Of a stretch of DNA of 64,000 nt, positions 25,275 to 33,502 are shown piece after piece. The stretch lies in assembly GCF_001895005.1 (NCBI RefSeq), contig NZ_BCXH01000013.1, forward strand, positions 62,001 through 126,000, in the 5' to 3' direction. The notes under the pieces were generated by a model, which did no database searches, was not told the origin of the DNA, and was given only the letters and a program-made list of their open reading frames with translations. Numbering within the stretch: the first letter of the stretch is position 1; each line of letters opens with the position of its first letter. A program made the position numbers and the translations under genes. This DNA is from Rhodococcus yunnanensis NBRC 103083 (GTDB lineage: Bacteria > Actinomycetota > Actinomycetes > Mycobacteriales > Mycobacteriaceae).

Positions 25275-26073
25275 GTGACCACGCCGGATCCGCGAGGTCC
25301 GGTGCAACGGCAAAGTAGCTGGCAGGGGTGCGTCCGGTGACACGACGGAACACGGCGACGAAGGCACTCGGTGCGTCGTAGCCGACACGCCTGCTCACCA
25401 CTGCAACGGGAACGCCCGCAGCCAGATAGGTCATGGACGCTCGCACGCGAACGTGAATTCGGAACTGCGCAAACGACATTCCGGTACCTTGCGCGAACAC
25501 CCGGGTGAGTGTTCGAACGCTGCCACCGACGGTCTGCGCCCATTCGGACAGACTCCGCGGATCGGCCGGGTTGGCGACCAGTGCCTGCGCGACGACGAGA
25601 GCACGCGCGTCCTCGGGCATCGGAATGTCGATGGCAACGACATCGAGCGGGGTGAGGGTGTCGAACACCACCTGCTCTGCGCGTAACCTCGCCGCCTCGG
25701 GCATGGCGCGGCGATGCAGATGGAGTATCACTTCGCGGAGTACACCGCTGACCGCGAGAAAGCCCGCCTCGGCCCAGGGATGAGGGAAGACCTCCGGTCG
25801 GAAGTAAGTGGAGAAGAATTCCGTGCTCGGCCCCGCTGTCACCTCGTGGACGGCACCCGCCGGTATCCACAACCCTACGGTCGGCGGCACGAGCCACCGG
25901 ACGCCGTCGACGATCGCACGCAGATCTCCCGTCGCGCCCCACAGCAGGTTGTGCTCCTCGTGGGTGTGGAGTCCGTAGAAGCGAGCGTCCTGACGGCAGA
26001 TCGTCGACGTCGTCATCGAGAACGGCAGCGGCACGGCCCGGCCCACCGGCACGTCCTTCGTCGGATAGCTCAC
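25258..26073 (-). CDS. AraC-family transcriptional regulator
   Basis: A 271-residue regulator. The N-terminal cupin-like arm (FYGLHTHEEHNLLWGATG and GLWIPAGAVHEV, about 33-80) is followed by a C-terminal double helix-turn-helix (SLSEWAQTVGGSVRTLTRVFAQGTGMSFAQFRIHVRVRASMTYL and VSRRVGYDAPSAFVAVFRRVTGRTPASYF, about 165-255). TATGCT (26085-26080) stands 6 nt before GTG 26073, consistent with a leaderless start. An iron box at 26090-26108 covers its upstream promoter region, so iron probably represses it. As in other actinobacteria it may be a siderophore-responsive activator of the adjacent uptake genes, which it overlaps by 17 bp at the 3' ends. Confidence 0.85.
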   Translation of the reverse strand: MSYPTKDVPVGRAVPLPFSMTTSTICRQDARFYGLHTHEEHNLLWGATGDLRAIVDGVRWLVPPTVGLWIPAGAVHEVTAGPSTEFFSTYFRPEVFPHPWAEAGFLAVSGVLREVILHLHRRAMPEAARLRAEQVVFDTLTPLDVVAIDIPMPEDARALVVAQALVANPADPRSLSEWAQTVGGSVRTLTRVFAQGTGMSFAQFRIHVRVRASMTYLAAGVPVAVVSRRVGYDAPSAFVAVFRRVTGRTPASYFAVAPDLADPAWSLTDSA

Positions 26074-26089
26074 CGGGGCAGCATACCGG

Positions 26090-26108
26090 TTCGGTTAGGC
26101 GAACCTAA
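26090..26108. promoter_or_regulatory. Strong IdeR/DtxR-type iron box between AraC and DUF5914 genes
   Basis: TTCGGTTAGGCGAACCTAA matches the consensus TTAGGTTAGGCTAACCTAA at 17 of 19 positions. It sits just upstream of TATGCT (-10 of the AraC gene, minus strand) and about 25 bp before CATACT (26132-26137), the -10 of the plus-strand DUF5914 gene, so both may be iron-regulated. Confidence 0.8.
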
Positions 26109-26143
26109 GTGCGGCTCCGCTGCAATTTCCGCATACTGGACCC

Positions 26144-27160
26144 ATGGCTTCACTCGATGCACTTCGCCGTCGCTGGCCCAAGAGCCTTCCACTGCAGCCG
26201 TTACCGTCCGAGTCGTGGGCCAAGCAGGAGCCGACCTGGAAGGGCGCCAACCCGCAGGTCATCGAATCCGCCCTCAAACGAGCGAAAACCAGACCCACCG
26301 GGAACTGGTTCGTCTTCGCCGCCAGCCGAGACATCGGCCACGACACACCGTTCGGCCGAGACATCGGCGGTCTCGAACTCGTCGCGTGGCGCGGTGAGGA
26401 CGGCGGCATTCACATCGCCCCCGGCTCGTGCCCTCACCTCGGGGCACCCCTCGACAAAGCGAAGATCGAATGCGACACCCTCATCTGCCTGTGGCACGGC
26501 ATGCCGCTCGGCCCCACCGGCAGGCCGGGGTGGCGACCTCTTCCCGCGTTCGACGACGGAATTCTGGTGTGGGTTCGACTCGACGACCTCGGCGGCGAGG
26601 AACCCACGGAGGTTCCGATCGTCCCTCTCCGGCCTCCCGCCGCGACGAGTATCGACGCCGTCATCACCCTGACCGGCATCTGCGAGACCGACGACGTCGT
26701 CGCCAACCGCCTCGACCCGTGGCACGGCGCGTGGTTTCACCCGTACTCGTTCGCGCGGCTGAAAGTCGTCGACGCACCCACCGACATCGACGTCCCCGAG
26801 GAGGACGACCGCTTCCTCGTCGACGTCACCTTCCGCGTCAGCCGCGGCGCCGGCGTGCCGGTGCGAGCGGAATTCGTTTGCCCGGGCCCACGCACGATCA
26901 TCATGCGCATCCTCGAAGGCGAGGGCGCGGGTAGCGTCGTCGAAACCCATGCGACGCCGCTCGGCCTCGGTCCCGACGGCAAGCCGCGTACCGCGGTCAT
27001 CGAGGCAACAGTCGCGAGTTCCGATCGCAAGGGATTCAAGATTGCCCGACGCGTCGCGCCGCTCTTGCGCCCGCCGATGGGATGGACGGCAGCACGGTTG
27101 TGGAAGGACGACCTCGACTACGCCGAGCGCCGGTACCACCTGCGGTCGAAGGGGCTCTAG
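26144..27160 (+). CDS. Rieske [2Fe-2S] protein with DUF5914 domain, carotenoid-associated
   Basis: A 338-residue protein. The N-terminal Rieske domain has CPHLGAPL (about 98-105) and CLWHGMPL (about 118-125), the Cys-x-His...Cys-x2-His cluster ligands. The rest matches the C-terminal DUF5914 type of region found with actinobacterial carotenoid genes. It may be an oxygenase component modifying a carotenoid, but no mononuclear-iron triad can be assigned with certainty. CATACT at 26132-26137 lies 6 nt before ATG 26144, giving a leaderless start. It is convergent with crtU across the repeat-flanked island and lies directly downstream of a strong iron box. Confidence 0.75.
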   Translation: MASLDALRRRWPKSLPLQPLPSESWAKQEPTWKGANPQVIESALKRAKTRPTGNWFVFAASRDIGHDTPFGRDIGGLELVAWRGEDGGIHIAPGSCPHLGAPLDKAKIECDTLICLWHGMPLGPTGRPGWRPLPAFDDGILVWVRLDDLGGEEPTEVPIVPLRPPAATSIDAVITLTGICETDDVVANRLDPWHGAWFHPYSFARLKVVDAPTDIDVPEEDDRFLVDVTFRVSRGAGVPVRAEFVCPGPRTIIMRILEGEGAGSVVETHATPLGLGPDGKPRTAVIEATVASSDRKGFKIARRVAPLLRPPMGWTAARLWKDDLDYAERRYHLRSKGL

Positions 27161-27180
27161 CGCCACCGCCCCCAGCCCCC

Positions 27181-27297
27181 GCACCCCCCACCCCACGCAA
27201 ACGCACGTGCATTTGCGGGACCGGCGGACACAACCCCAGGCCAACCCCCCCCACCCCACGCAAACGCACGTGCGTTTGTGTAGTGGGCGGACAGAAT
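27181..27297. repeat. Palindromic tandem repeat array, left (2 units)
   Basis: Two units of the 62-bp repeat found again at 28174-28535, with cores at 27195 and 27258 in the same orientation. Each contains ACGCAAACGCACGTGC followed by ATTTGCG or GTTTGTG. The second unit ends in the variant GTGCGTTTGTGTAG, just as the last unit of the right array ends in GTGCGTTTGCGTAG. Confidence 0.85.
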
Positions 27298-27511
27298 TCG
27301 CAGTCTGCAAGAAATGCACCCGAATTGACTGGCGCCGCTGTCGGCTTCCAACCGAACTTGCGTGACAAGAGTGCATCCACGTGGTCTGCTCACCTACGGT
27401 CGAGTAGCGGGCCGAATTGATTGTGGTGAGAAATCGCTTCTGGGTAGACGCGGCAATAGATAAATCCCCCGCTCGACCCGAGCAGGGAACCCATCCGACC
27501 GCGAGATTCGG
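27298..27511. other. AT-richer non-coding stretch downstream of the small membrane protein
   Basis: About 210 bp between the left repeat array and the small membrane protein gene. It is visibly richer in A and T than the flanking genes. I see no start with a ribosome-binding site, no clear hairpin terminator and no protein-like frame. Confidence 0.4.
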
Positions 27512-27724
27512 CTATGACTCCGGTTCGTGGTGCTCGGATGAAGATCGATCAACCCACGGATTTGATTCCCATAAGTAGTTCAATCCGAACGTGACCACAG
27601 CGCCAACCACCGCAGTTAAAACTATCTTCCACAGCGGCATATCCGCTGCCAATCCCCAAACCAACGCGAGTGCAACAATTATTCCGACTACCGGGCTCAG
27701 AGCTGCCCTGGCTGTTGAATTCAT
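27512..27724 (-). CDS. Small two-helix membrane protein (candidate immunity partner)
   Basis: A 70-residue protein with two hydrophobic helices (SPVVGIIVALALVWGLAA, about 10-27, and KIVLTAVVGAVVTFGLNYLW, about 34-53) and a short charged tail ending in SSSEHHEPES. ATG 27724 is preceded by a strong AGAGGAGG. The gene lies 26 nt after the stop of the glycine-rich secreted peptide gene, so the two form an operon. I recognise no family. Its size, topology and position behind a bacteriocin-like precursor fit an immunity or accessory protein, but that is inference. The region is AT-richer than its surroundings. Confidence 0.6.
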   Translation of the reverse strand: MNSTARAALSPVVGIIVALALVWGLAADMPLWKIVLTAVVGAVVTFGLNYLWESNPWVDRSSSEHHEPES

Positions 27725-27750
27725 ACTGCGCCTCCTCTTCGTTGATCCGG

Positions 27751-28068
27751 CTAGCAATTGTCGATACCACCAATAATACCGCCGGCTATACCTCCTGGCA
27801 GGGCACCAGCACCTCCGGCCTCGATGCTAGCCACTCCACCGGTTAATGCGCCTTTGCCGATTCCCCCTCCGATTCCGTTCACGCAGTCTTGCCACCCCAC
27901 CAAGCGCAAAAGTGGTGCCGCTGGGCTCGCGATAGGCGCTCCGGAAAAAGCCGGAGGCTCCGGTGGCGAGAACTCCGCTTCCCCGGCGTGTGCGGTTCCC
28001 GATCCAATCAATGCCGCCGCTGCGCCGGTCAGAGCAATACCTGCAATTGTTGTCAGCAGTTTTCGCAT
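27751..28068 (-). CDS. Secreted glycine-rich peptide precursor (bacteriocin-like)
   Basis: A 105-residue precursor starting at ATG 28068. A Sec signal peptide (MRKLLTTIAGIALTGAAAAL then GTAHA, cleavage after about residue 28) is followed by a proline-rich linker (SPPEPPAFSGAP). The C-terminal part is dominated by GG and GxxxG motifs (NGIGGGIGKGALTGG, GALPGGIAGGIIGGIDNC). There are only two cysteines, about 62 and the very last residue 105, which could form a disulfide closing the glycine-rich segment. Glycine-zipper mature peptides with Sec leaders occur among membrane-active bacteriocins. I know of no exact family match. It is the first gene of a two-gene operon inside a repeat-bounded island. 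Confidence 0.6.
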   Translation of the reverse strand: MRKLLTTIAGIALTGAAAALIGSGTAHAGEAEFSPPEPPAFSGAPIASPAAPLLRLVGWQDCVNGIGGGIGKGALTGGVASIEAGGAGALPGGIAGGIIGGIDNC

Positions 28069-28173
28069 TAGTTACCCCCCCAATGTGATGGTGCCTTTTC
28101 GATCCTTTCGTTGCGTAACGAAATCAACGGTAACGAAACCGACCAGTCGCTTCAACCATTGAGTGACATATTC
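28069..28173. other. Upstream region of the glycine-rich peptide gene
   Basis: Between the start at 28068 and the first repeat unit. On the minus strand GGGGGGTAAC lies just before the ATG as a possible ribosome-binding site. A dyad-like CGTTGATTTCGTTACGCAACG stretch (about 28109-28134) may include promoter or operator sequence. No confident -35/-10 pair is seen. Confidence 0.3.
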
Positions 28174-28535
28174 CACCCCACCCCACGCAAACGCACGTGC
28201 ATTTGCGAGATGGGCGGGCAAAACCCCAGGCCAACCACCCCACCCCACGCAAACGCACGTGCATTTGCGAGATGGGCGGGCAAAACTGCAGGCCAACCAC
28301 CCCACCCCACGCAAACGCACGTGCATTTGCGGGACCGGCGGACACAACCCCAGGCCAACCACCCCACCCCACGCAAACGCACGTGCATTTGCGAGATGGG
28401 CGGGCACAACCCCAGGCCAACCACCCCACCCCACGCAAACGCACGTGCATTTGCGAGATGGGCGGGCACAACCCCAGGCCAACCACCCCACCCCACGCAA
28501 ACGCACGTGCGTTTGCGTAGAGGGCGGGGTGCGGG
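28174..28535. repeat. Palindromic tandem repeat array, right (6 units of 62 bp)
   Basis: Six units with cores beginning at 28185, 28247, 28309, 28371, 28433 and 28495, exactly 62 bp apart. Each has CCCCACCCC, the dyad CGCAAACGCACGTGC/ATTTGCG, then AGATGGGCGGGC and AACCCCAGGCCAACCA. The 22-bp dyad is perfect in the last unit, where GTTTGCG replaces ATTTGCG. Units differ at only a few positions. The same repeat occurs at 27181-27297 in the same orientation, so the arrays bracket the peptide island. Confidence 0.9.
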
Positions 28536-28539
28536 GTGG

Positions 28540-28569
28540 GGGCTAGCGTCGGGCTAGCGTGGGCTAGCG
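28540..28569. repeat. Three tandem GGGCTAGCG units at the crtU 3' end
   Basis: GGGCTAGCG occurs at 28540-28548, 28551-28559 and 28561-28569. Each contains the palindrome GCTAGC, and the last supplies the crtU stop codon (TAG, minus strand). Confidence 0.7.
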
Positions 28570-30048
28570 GCGGAGGCTGGCGAGCTTATCGAACACCCGG
28601 TACCTCCCGCGGACAGGGACGGTCTCGATGTCATGACCCGCGACACCCCAGCCGGCCAGAAGGGTGTTGGCAGCCGAAAGGCCTGTCGTCGCGGCACGTT
28701 CCATTAGTGCGACGGGCAGGTCGATGCGAATGCCGTCGCCCGCGAGCACGAGACCCGGTTCCGGGGTGCGCACGGTCGGGCGTGAGGCGAAATGCCCGAG
28801 ACCGAACATGGGGCAGTCGTTCCGCCATTCCGAACGCTCCGCCACTACAGCAGCAGCCCGAGTTTCCGGATAGATCTGGTGCATCCGCGCAATCAACTGC
28901 TCCCGAGTGACGTCCTCGGATTCCGTTGCCGCATAAGCATGCAACTCGACAACCGAGCCGCCGGTACGCTGAGACCAGGAAAAAGCCTCGTCCTCGAACC
29001 TCTCCAGCACGCTGATGTTGTCGATCGGCGGCATTCCGCCGGTGCCGATGAAGGCGGGACGGTCGGCGTTCACGGGCTTATCGAGCCACGCTCGGTGCAC
29101 GAGGAACGGCGGTGTGTTCTGCAGATCTGACACCTGCGAGCGCCACTCCGCAGTACCCAGCGATCCCGTCAGCCGCTGCAACCCCGCAACATCGCATGCC
29201 AGCACCACGGCGTCGAACTTTTCACCGTCGACGGAGAATCCCGGCGAAATGTCCTTGACCGCAACACCCAATCGAAGATCGACTCCGAGCCCGGTCAAGT
29301 ACTCTCCCAACGGATCCCACAGCGTCTGCGGGTACGGACCGACGGGCACGTCGAATACCAGCCCCTCCGACGACCCGAGGAAGTACAGGTGGAACATCAT
29401 CGCGAGCTCGGCTGCGGACATTTCCTCCGGATCGGCGAAGAAGCTACGCGAGAAGACACCGAACGCGAGATGGCGCGCGGGCTCGGGAAAGTTGATACGC
29501 CGCAGGAACTCCGCGGCAGGGACGTCGTCGAGCTGGTCGTAGATGCCCGGAACACTGACCGTCATCAGCGGCAGCGCCGCAATACCGTTCAGCTTGAACA
29601 GGTCCCGGACCTTGAATGTCGGACTTCGACCGACGAATGCGAATGCATTCAAACCAGGCGTCGATGGCAAACCCTTGAAGCCGTCGACGCGGCCGTCGCC
29701 GTCGATGAGCGGATAGTCCTCGACCTCGTGCAACCGCGCCAACGCGGGATCGGTACGCCGCAATAGATTTCGTAGGTTGTAGTACTGCCGGAAGAACGCG
29801 TGGAACCCGCGGCTCATGGTTGCCGTCGAGCCGTCGTCCAGCGTCGTCGACCAACCACCGACGCGGCCACCCAGGTACGACTCCTTCTCGAAGACCGTGA
29901 CGGACACACCCCGCTCCGCCAAAGCCGTTGCCGCAGAAAGCCCGGCGATCCCGCCGCCGATGACGGCGACCCGGGGGACCGAAGCCAGCGAAAAAACGTC
30001 CGCATATCCCGGAGAGGCGCTGTGTACGACGCGCCGCCGATCACCCAT
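28564..30048 (-). CDS. crtU: CrtU-like carotene desaturase/methyltransferase (aromatic carotenoid synthase)
   Basis: A 494-residue FAD-dependent oxidoreductase of the phytoene desaturase superfamily. VAVIGGGIAGLSAATALAERGVSVTVFEKE at about 27-56 is the dinucleotide-binding fold, and STATMSRGFHAFFRQYYNL, VFDVPVGPYPQTLWDPL and GLVLAGDGIRIDLPVALMERAATTG are the blocks shared with isorenieratene/chlorobactene synthases. It would convert a beta- or gamma-ionone ring to an aromatic ring. ATG 30048 overlaps the upstream methyltransferase by 8 bp, so the two are co-translated. The rest of the carotenoid pathway is not in this window. Confidence 0.75.
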   Translation of the reverse strand: MGDRRRVVHSASPGYADVFSLASVPRVAVIGGGIAGLSAATALAERGVSVTVFEKESYLGGRVGGWSTTLDDGSTATMSRGFHAFFRQYYNLRNLLRRTDPALARLHEVEDYPLIDGDGRVDGFKGLPSTPGLNAFAFVGRSPTFKVRDLFKLNGIAALPLMTVSVPGIYDQLDDVPAAEFLRRINFPEPARHLAFGVFSRSFFADPEEMSAAELAMMFHLYFLGSSEGLVFDVPVGPYPQTLWDPLGEYLTGLGVDLRLGVAVKDISPGFSVDGEKFDAVVLACDVAGLQRLTGSLGTAEWRSQVSDLQNTPPFLVHRAWLDKPVNADRPAFIGTGGMPPIDNISVLERFEDEAFSWSQRTGGSVVELHAYAATESEDVTREQLIARMHQIYPETRAAAVVAERSEWRNDCPMFGLGHFASRPTVRTPEPGLVLAGDGIRIDLPVALMERAATTGLSAANTLLAGWGVAGHDIETVPVRGRYRVFDKLASLRR

Positions 30049-30763
30049 TCGGTCGCGCTCCGAGGAAGGTGTGTGCGACGCCGTTCTGCCATCCCGTCAT
30101 CGTTTCGGTGTCGAGCGAGGTGAAGCCAGCACGCTGCATGCGCCTCGAAAATGCTTTCACGCCATCGAAACTGGCGACGCTGCGCCACAAATGCTTGTAG
30201 AGAGTGATGTCACGCGTGACGACGTAGCCGAGCGGAATGATGATCGCCCAGCACACCGAGGTCCACACCGCCCTTGTCCGCAGCGAATCCCTGACGGAGT
30301 ACTCGTGGAATGCGATCGACGATCCGGGCTTCAGCAGCGACAGCAGCGAGGCCAGTTCCTTGTCCGGGTCGGCGACGTTCCTGATGAGATACGCCGCGAG
30401 GATCGCGTCGAACGGACCGTCGACGCCGTTCGCAGCCAGGTCCTCGACGCGGCTGTGCACGAACGTCACGTTCGACGGCCACTTCTTGCTCCGTGCGACC
30501 TCGAGCATCTCCGATGACGCGTCGGCCGCGATGATCTGCGCATGCGGTGCCGCTGCAAGCAGAGCTGCCGTCGATGCGCCTGTGCCACAACCGATGTCGA
30601 GCAGAACCAGTCCGTCACCGAGACCGGGAAGCCGTAGCCGCTCTGCCGATTTGGCGAGGTGATCATGGTATCCGGGGTTTGCCCCGACAAGCCGGTCGTA
30701 GGACGTCGCGTCCTGATCGAATGCGCTGGGAACCTCGGACCGAGGAAGGCCGTACTTGCTCAC
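30041..30763 (-). CDS. SAM-dependent methyltransferase, UbiE/CrtT-like
   Basis: A 240-residue class I methyltransferase. LVLLDIGCGTGASTAALLAAAP (about 52-73) is the SAM-binding motif I, IIAADASSEMLEVAR motif II, and FDAILAAYLIRNVADPDKELASLLSLLKPGSSIAFHEYS covers motifs III-IV and the UbiE-like C-terminal fold. GTG 30763 overlaps the S4-domain gene (GTGA) and the end overlaps crtU by 8 bp. Carotenoid clusters of other actinobacteria carry a methyltransferase called CrtT beside crtU, so a carotenoid or associated lipid substrate is likely. A quinone substrate is the alternative. Confidence 0.78.
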   Translation of the reverse strand: MSKYGLPRSEVPSAFDQDATSYDRLVGANPGYHDHLAKSAERLRLPGLGDGLVLLDIGCGTGASTAALLAAAPHAQIIAADASSEMLEVARSKKWPSNVTFVHSRVEDLAANGVDGPFDAILAAYLIRNVADPDKELASLLSLLKPGSSIAFHEYSVRDSLRTRAVWTSVCWAIIIPLGYVVTRDITLYKHLWRSVASFDGVKAFSRRMQRAGFTSLDTETMTGWQNGVAHTFLGARPNG

Positions 30764-30993
30764 AGCTCGGACTCGCCGGCCACGCGCGCGGACGGACCGC
30801 CTTCGATCGAGACGACATCGCCCTGATGCAGCTGCCGACCACGCCGGACGTCGACCTCACCGTTGACACTGACCTGACCGTCGGCGATGAAAACCTTCGC
30901 CTCCGCGCCGGACTCGATGAGATTCGCGAGCTTGAGGAACTGCCCCAGTCGGATCGATTCGTCACGGATAGGAACATCCACTACATCAGCCAT
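30760..30993 (-). CDS. S4-domain RNA-binding protein (YbcJ-like)
   Basis: A 77-residue protein consisting of one S4 alpha-L RNA-binding domain. RLGQFLKLANLIESGAEAKVFIADGQVSVNGEVDVRRGRQLHQGDVV spans about residues 15-61. Stand-alone S4 proteins of this YbcJ/RlbA type bind structured RNA, perhaps ribosome-associated. ATG 30993 lies 14 nt after the copA stop, and its stop overlaps the methyltransferase start. It is thus embedded between copper export and carotenoid genes, a placement with no obvious functional link. Confidence 0.85.
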   Translation of the reverse strand: MADVVDVPIRDESIRLGQFLKLANLIESGAEAKVFIADGQVSVNGEVDVRRGRQLHQGDVVSIEGGPSARVAGESEL

Positions 30994-31007
30994 GCCTCCA
31001 TCTTGTA

Positions 31008-33190
<2,183 letters not shown>

Positions 33191-33194
<4 letters not shown>

Positions 33195-33334
33195 TGTTGG
33201 CTCGTGTGGGCGTGCTCGTACGTCTGAGCAGGTGGTTCACCCGTTGGCCCCACCGCGGTGCCGATGAAATACGCAGCAAAGAACACCATTGTTATTCCGA
33301 GCACGAATCCTGCGAGCTTGACCGATGTCGCCAA
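33191..33334 (-). CDS. 47-residue membrane micro-protein upstream of copA
   Basis: TTG 33334 opens a 47-codon frame, [20 protein letters not shown] followed by [27 protein letters not shown], ending in a TGA that overlaps the copA ATG. AGG motifs (AGGTGCAGGACA) precede the TTG. It has one transmembrane helix (about 5-27) and a short exposed tail with two histidines (EHAH) that might touch copper. I recall similar tiny single-helix proteins ahead of actinobacterial copper ATPases, but a search would be needed to confirm it. The frame is too short for most gene callers. The overlap with copA and the CsoR-like site upstream support it being real. Confidence 0.6.
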
Positions 33335-33365
33335 TGTCCTGCACCTCTTTCCTCTCTCGTTTCTA

Positions 33366-33386
33366 CCATACCCCCCTAGGGTATGG
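33366..33386 (-). promoter_or_regulatory. CsoR-type copper operator
   Basis: CCATACCC (33366-33373) and GGGTATGG (33379-33386) form a perfect 8-bp inverted repeat around CCCTA. The ATACCC...GGGTAT pattern with C/G runs is that of actinobacterial CsoR sites. It lies about 30 bp upstream of the micro-protein/copA start. No csoR gene is present in the window. Confidence 0.7.
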
Positions 33387-33502
33387 GGTCGTCACGATCC
33401 GATCACGGTGTAACGCGCGGTGTTCCCGAGGCGAAACCCAAGTAGCCCGCGGCGAAGTGCCGGACGGGTAATCGGTTCGGGGACAATTGATTGGGAAGAA
33501 CC

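Noticed and set aside
27512-28068. Toxin-antitoxin pair
   Set aside because: The first product has a clear export signal and the second is a membrane protein, neither typical of type II systems. A bacteriocin-like reading fits better.
28174-28535. CRISPR array
   Set aside because: Dyad repeats are regular, but the sequences between the cores are nearly identical, not unique spacers, and no cas genes are present. The same holds for 62865-63064 and 40940-41050.
28111-28557. Open frames in several phases through the 62-bp repeat (HANARAF, HPTQTHV and similar repeated peptides)
   Set aside because: The repeat lacks stops in several frames on both strands. There is no ribosome-binding site and the peptides follow from the DNA period only.
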